Source of the DNA: G020354785 sp964461435
GTDB lineage: Bacteria > Bacteroidota > Bacteroidia > Bacteroidales > UBA10428
DNA: 10,597 bases
Assembly: GCA_964461435.1 (NCBI GenBank)
Contig: CAYWUI010000063.1
Span: forward strand, 1 to 10,597
Direction of reading: 5' to 3'
In this document: piece by piece, positions 8,756 through 10,597 of the stretch
Numbering within the stretch: the first letter of the stretch is position 1
Layout: every line of letters begins with the position of its first letter
Notes under the pieces: generated by a model
Seen by the model: only the letters and a program-made list of their open reading frames with translations
Databases searched by the model: none
What the model was told of the DNA's origin: nothing
Translations under genes and position numbers: made by a program

Positions 8756-9640
8756 TTAAAGCGTACCTATTTTATCACTTACCCGAAAGTAGTCAAAATC
8801 GACAAATCCACCTGCTGTTTTAGTAGAATAGTTGAATGAAGCGAAACGATACCCCATAAAATGAGACAAAGAGTACGACATGTGAAGAGGCTTTCCAATC
8901 TTTGTCCACGATTTTCCATCCGGACTGTAATAAAAATATGCCTTGTCAGTTCTCTTATTAAAATCACAATCAATCTTCAGGTAAACTGTTTTCAGGGATA
9001 AAGGGACACTTTCCGGTTCTACAGGTGATTCGGTTTCTGCGCTAATCATAACAATTGACTTTGCTTTACCGTCCTTTTTTACCCCCACTATCCCGTATTG
9101 TTTTTGCAGCGCAGCCAGCCCGGCAATGTCACCGTCTTTCATATTGCTTACGTCCACTGCAACCGAACCCGAACACTCGGGTCCGAATGTTCTTTGTGTC
9201 AGCATGTTCCTAACCTGTTCAAAATTATTGTAAGCAAGCCCATCATCATCAAAGAACAATGATCCATCATACAAAAGGGGCTTAAATGATATCTCTTCCC
9301 ATTTGCCCGATTCAATATCGGTTGTTTTGAATATATAAGTCTTTGCGGTGTTCAGGGCAAAGGTAGTAGCATAATATACTCCATTATGATACCGCAGGCT
9401 GCTTGCCCACGAGCCTTTTCCATACATGTTCCTGCCATTTTGCAGTGTTGTTTCATCGTTATCTTCCAGTTTTTGGTATGCGTAACCCACCATTTCCCAA
9501 TTTACCAGGTCCTTGCTTTTCATGATTGGCGATCCCGGGCACATATGCATTGTAGTATTGCTCATATAATAGGTATCGCCCACCCGGATTACTGCCGGGT
9601 CGGGAAAATCGGCCCAGATGACAGGGTTTCTTGCACTGTC
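8756..9640 (-). pseudogene. GH43 glycosidase remnant with C-terminal beta-sandwich domain
   Basis: Recognisable GH43 sequence begins at about 9640 with NPVIWADFPDPAVIRVGDTY, carrying the catalytic base Asp in FPDPAV (codon 9601-9599). No native start or signal peptide precedes it: the same frame runs back without a Met to a TGA at 9709-9707, inside the hairpin-rich block. A GTG at 9583 is available but would remove the catalytic base. Homology continues through MKSKDLVNWE and LYDGSLFFDDDG, which carries the likely pKa-modulating Asp. At about 9226 the sequence passes from GLAYN straight into NFEQVRNMLTQRTFGPECSG, which belongs to the C-terminal concanavalin-like domain (PF17851 type). In intact relatives roughly 200-250 residues lie between these points, including the catalytic acid Glu. 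The product therefore lacks its start and half its propeller and should be inactive. Relatives are arabinofuranosidases or xylosidases; I do not assign a subfamily. Confidence 0.82.
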
Positions 9641-9670
9641 TGTTTTCAGGGTTGAAAGAAAGTCTCTTTC

Positions 9671-9900
9671 CGTCCGTTGACGATGCTCCTCTGACGTCTC
9701 AAAATGTCAACGCTTTCAACGTGCTGACGACGTTGCCCATCGCTTTGACGTCTCCATCCGTCCCGACGCCTGACGAGGGCGTTAAAACGCCCTCCACCGT
9801 TAATGTTTGGACGGTCTGTTTTGATGGTTTGATGCTGGCGATTCCCGTCCTGACGCTGGACGCTTTCGTCCAGTTGTTGGCGACCAAAGGTCGCCACTTG
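9671..9900. repeat. Hairpin-dense GACG/CGTC-rich element
   Basis: This block is visibly richer in G+C than its flanks and holds a series of perfect inverted repeats: 9675-9681 with 9706-9712 (7 bp), 9717-9722 with 9730-9735 (6 bp), 9775-9783 with 9786-9794 (9 bp around AA), 9796-9800 with 9811-9815 (5 bp), 9856-9862 with 9867-9873 (7 bp, loop CTTT) and 9878-9885 with 9889-9896 (8 bp, loop AAA). GACG or CGTC occurs at least 16 times between 9671 and 9870. On the minus strand long frames are open through the block, giving Arg/Gln-rich or low-complexity peptides, as expected when repeat composition rarely makes stop codons. It sits exactly where the GH43 remnant lost its 5' end. It could be a dispersed palindromic repeat, the end of a mobile element or a structured RNA. 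The hairpins are certain; the identity is inference. Confidence 0.6.
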
Positions 9901-10265
9901 GACACTGATATTTTTTCGTTGGATAAAACGGCTTATTGTTGATAATTAATGCTAACTGTTGATTTGATGTTGATAATATGCGGTTATAACAGATATAATC
10001 ATTTGACGACATAACAGGATGAGTTGGTTTCCGGTCTCCTCGTCTTTTTTTATCAATATGTGAAAGGTTAACAACCTGTCCTGAACCATCAGATGCATAG
10101 AAGAATAAATTTAGTGGTATCGTTCCGGGAGAATTTCCGGAAGGCACAAAACCGGAAATATACCAATGCAGGCATAAGAAAGCCACAGGAAATGAAGCCA
10201 ATATAACGTTTAGAAGCCGTTTTAAAATCATAGGAGTTGCCATAGGAATTATGTAGGAAAAAATA
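9901..10265. other. A+T-rich spacer without a supported gene
   Basis: This stretch separates the PorP/SprF stop codon from the hairpin block. A minus-strand frame starts at ATG 10243 and has a hydrophobic beginning (MILKRLLNVILASFPVAF), so a short exported peptide is possible. However, the frame matches no family I know and runs on to a stop at 9800 inside the hairpin block, where its sequence becomes low-complexity. I therefore do not call it as a gene. No tRNA, riboswitch or terminator is recognisable. It may hold remains of the gene that once followed PorP/SprF, or outer parts of the element at 9671-9900. Confidence 0.4.
9937..9977 (+). repeat. TGTTGAT short direct repeats
   Basis: TGTTGAT occurs three times, at 9937-9943, 9957-9963 and 9968-9974. 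The first and last copies extend to an identical TGTTGATAAT. The set lies 37 bases from the hairpin block and could be a protein-binding or element-end motif, or simple A+T-rich drift. Confidence 0.3.
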
Positions 10266-10597
10266 TCAGAACTTTGGACTTGGTATCATTTTATACTTTT
10301 TTTTCTTTAAATTTTTTCCTTGATTAAGCAAAAAAACCATAGAAATTTCATGGGCTCCTCCGGTAAATGAACCTATTTTACTTAGTGAATAGTCAAAACT
10401 GTATCCGATACTATAATGTTTGAATTCCTTTCCTAAAATGAAAATTAGAGCCGCATTATTATATTCTCCAAAACTGTTTTTAAAGAATGGCAATCCCCTG
10501 TACCATAATCCGGCTGTTAATGATTTATTTGACCAATATCCACCAATATCCAGTTGCTTAAAATTATTCTGATATTTAAAAAGATAAGAAAAATAAA
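10266..10597 (-). CDS. PorP/SprF family type IX secretion membrane protein, C-terminal part
   Basis: The frame is open from the window edge at 10597 to a TGA at 10268-10266, giving 110 residues of a longer protein. The segments YQNNFKQLDIGGYW, LTAGLWYRG, FKHYSIGYSFDYSLSKIG and GGAHEISMVF are the alternating strands of the PorP/SprF outer-membrane beta-barrel. The end (KKKKYKMIPSPKF) resembles the usual basic, Pro-Cys-Pro-like tail of this family, with Ser in place of Cys. The full protein is typically about 300 residues, so about two thirds lies outside. PorP/SprF proteins take part in type IX secretion and gliding and are usually paired with large secreted adhesins, not glycan operons. Its nearness to the glycosidase operon across the hairpin block may therefore mark a rearrangement junction. 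An apparent TTG start at 10493 is inside the domain and should be ignored. Confidence 0.88.
   Translation of the reverse strand, partial: YFSYLFKYQNNFKQLDIGGYWSNKSLTAGLWYRGLPFFKNSFGEYNNAALIFILGKEFKHYSIGYSFDYSLSKIGSFTGGAHEISMVFLLNQGKNLKKKKYKMIPSPKF

Noticed and set aside
9671..9900. CRISPR array or integron attC array
   Set aside because: The inverted repeats differ from each other in sequence and spacing. There is no regular repeat-spacer unit and no convincing attC core pair, integrase or cas gene in the window.
9646..9905. Short minus-strand frames inside the hairpin block (Arg/Gln-rich 83 residues; 68 residues)
   Set aside because: Overlapping frames are open simultaneously, which fits repeat composition better than coding.
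9800..10243. 147-residue minus-strand frame with a hydrophobic N-terminus
   Set aside because: No family resemblance, and its C-terminal third runs through the hairpin block as low-complexity sequence. It is more likely a chance frame or a broken remnant.

Overview
The window reads as part of a polysaccharide-degradation locus from a member of the Bacteroidota. The main evidence is a PorP/SprF-type type IX secretion protein at the right edge, Bacteroidota-style exo-acting glycoside hydrolases with Sec or lipoprotein signals, A/T-rich leaders without clear Shine-Dalgarno sites, and moderately A+T-rich DNA. I cannot name a genus. Every gene I accept lies on the minus strand, so transcription runs from right to left.

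Layout in transcription order: (1) 10597-10266, the C-terminal 110 residues of a PorP/SprF family protein. (2) 10265-9901, an A+T-rich spacer with no gene I can defend and a small set of TGTTGAT direct repeats. (3) 9900-9671, a compact G+C-richer block packed with perfect hairpins and GACG/CGTC motifs. (4) 9640-8756, a GH43 remnant that has lost its 5' end at the hairpin block and also lacks the middle of its catalytic domain. (5) 8680-5906, a membrane-anchored GH2 enzyme of the exo-beta-glucosaminidase type. (6) 5839-4412, an intact GH43 with a C-terminal CBM6-like domain. (7) 4372-1784, a second, secreted GH2 of the same type. (8) 1722-960, a NagX/HGSNAT-like membrane acyltransferase with a frameshift and an apparent internal deletion. 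(9) 947-207, the N-terminal part of a GH20 beta-hexosaminidase lipoprotein. (10) 155-1, the signal peptide of a further exported protein that leaves the window.

From the GH43 remnant leftwards the gaps are 12 to 75 bases, which fits one operon. The intact core (GH2, GH43-CBM6, GH2) would remove terminal beta-linked hexosamine or related sugars and arabinose or xylose side chains in the periplasm or at the cell surface. The GH20 and NagX-like genes point to N-acetylhexosamine in the target glycan. No SusC/SusD pair, sensor or regulator is visible.

The most notable feature is the damage: three genes around an intact core carry truncations or apparent internal deletions, and one truncation coincides with the hairpin-rich element. 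I found no clearly new biological system. The hairpin block is the best candidate for something not described by ordinary annotation.
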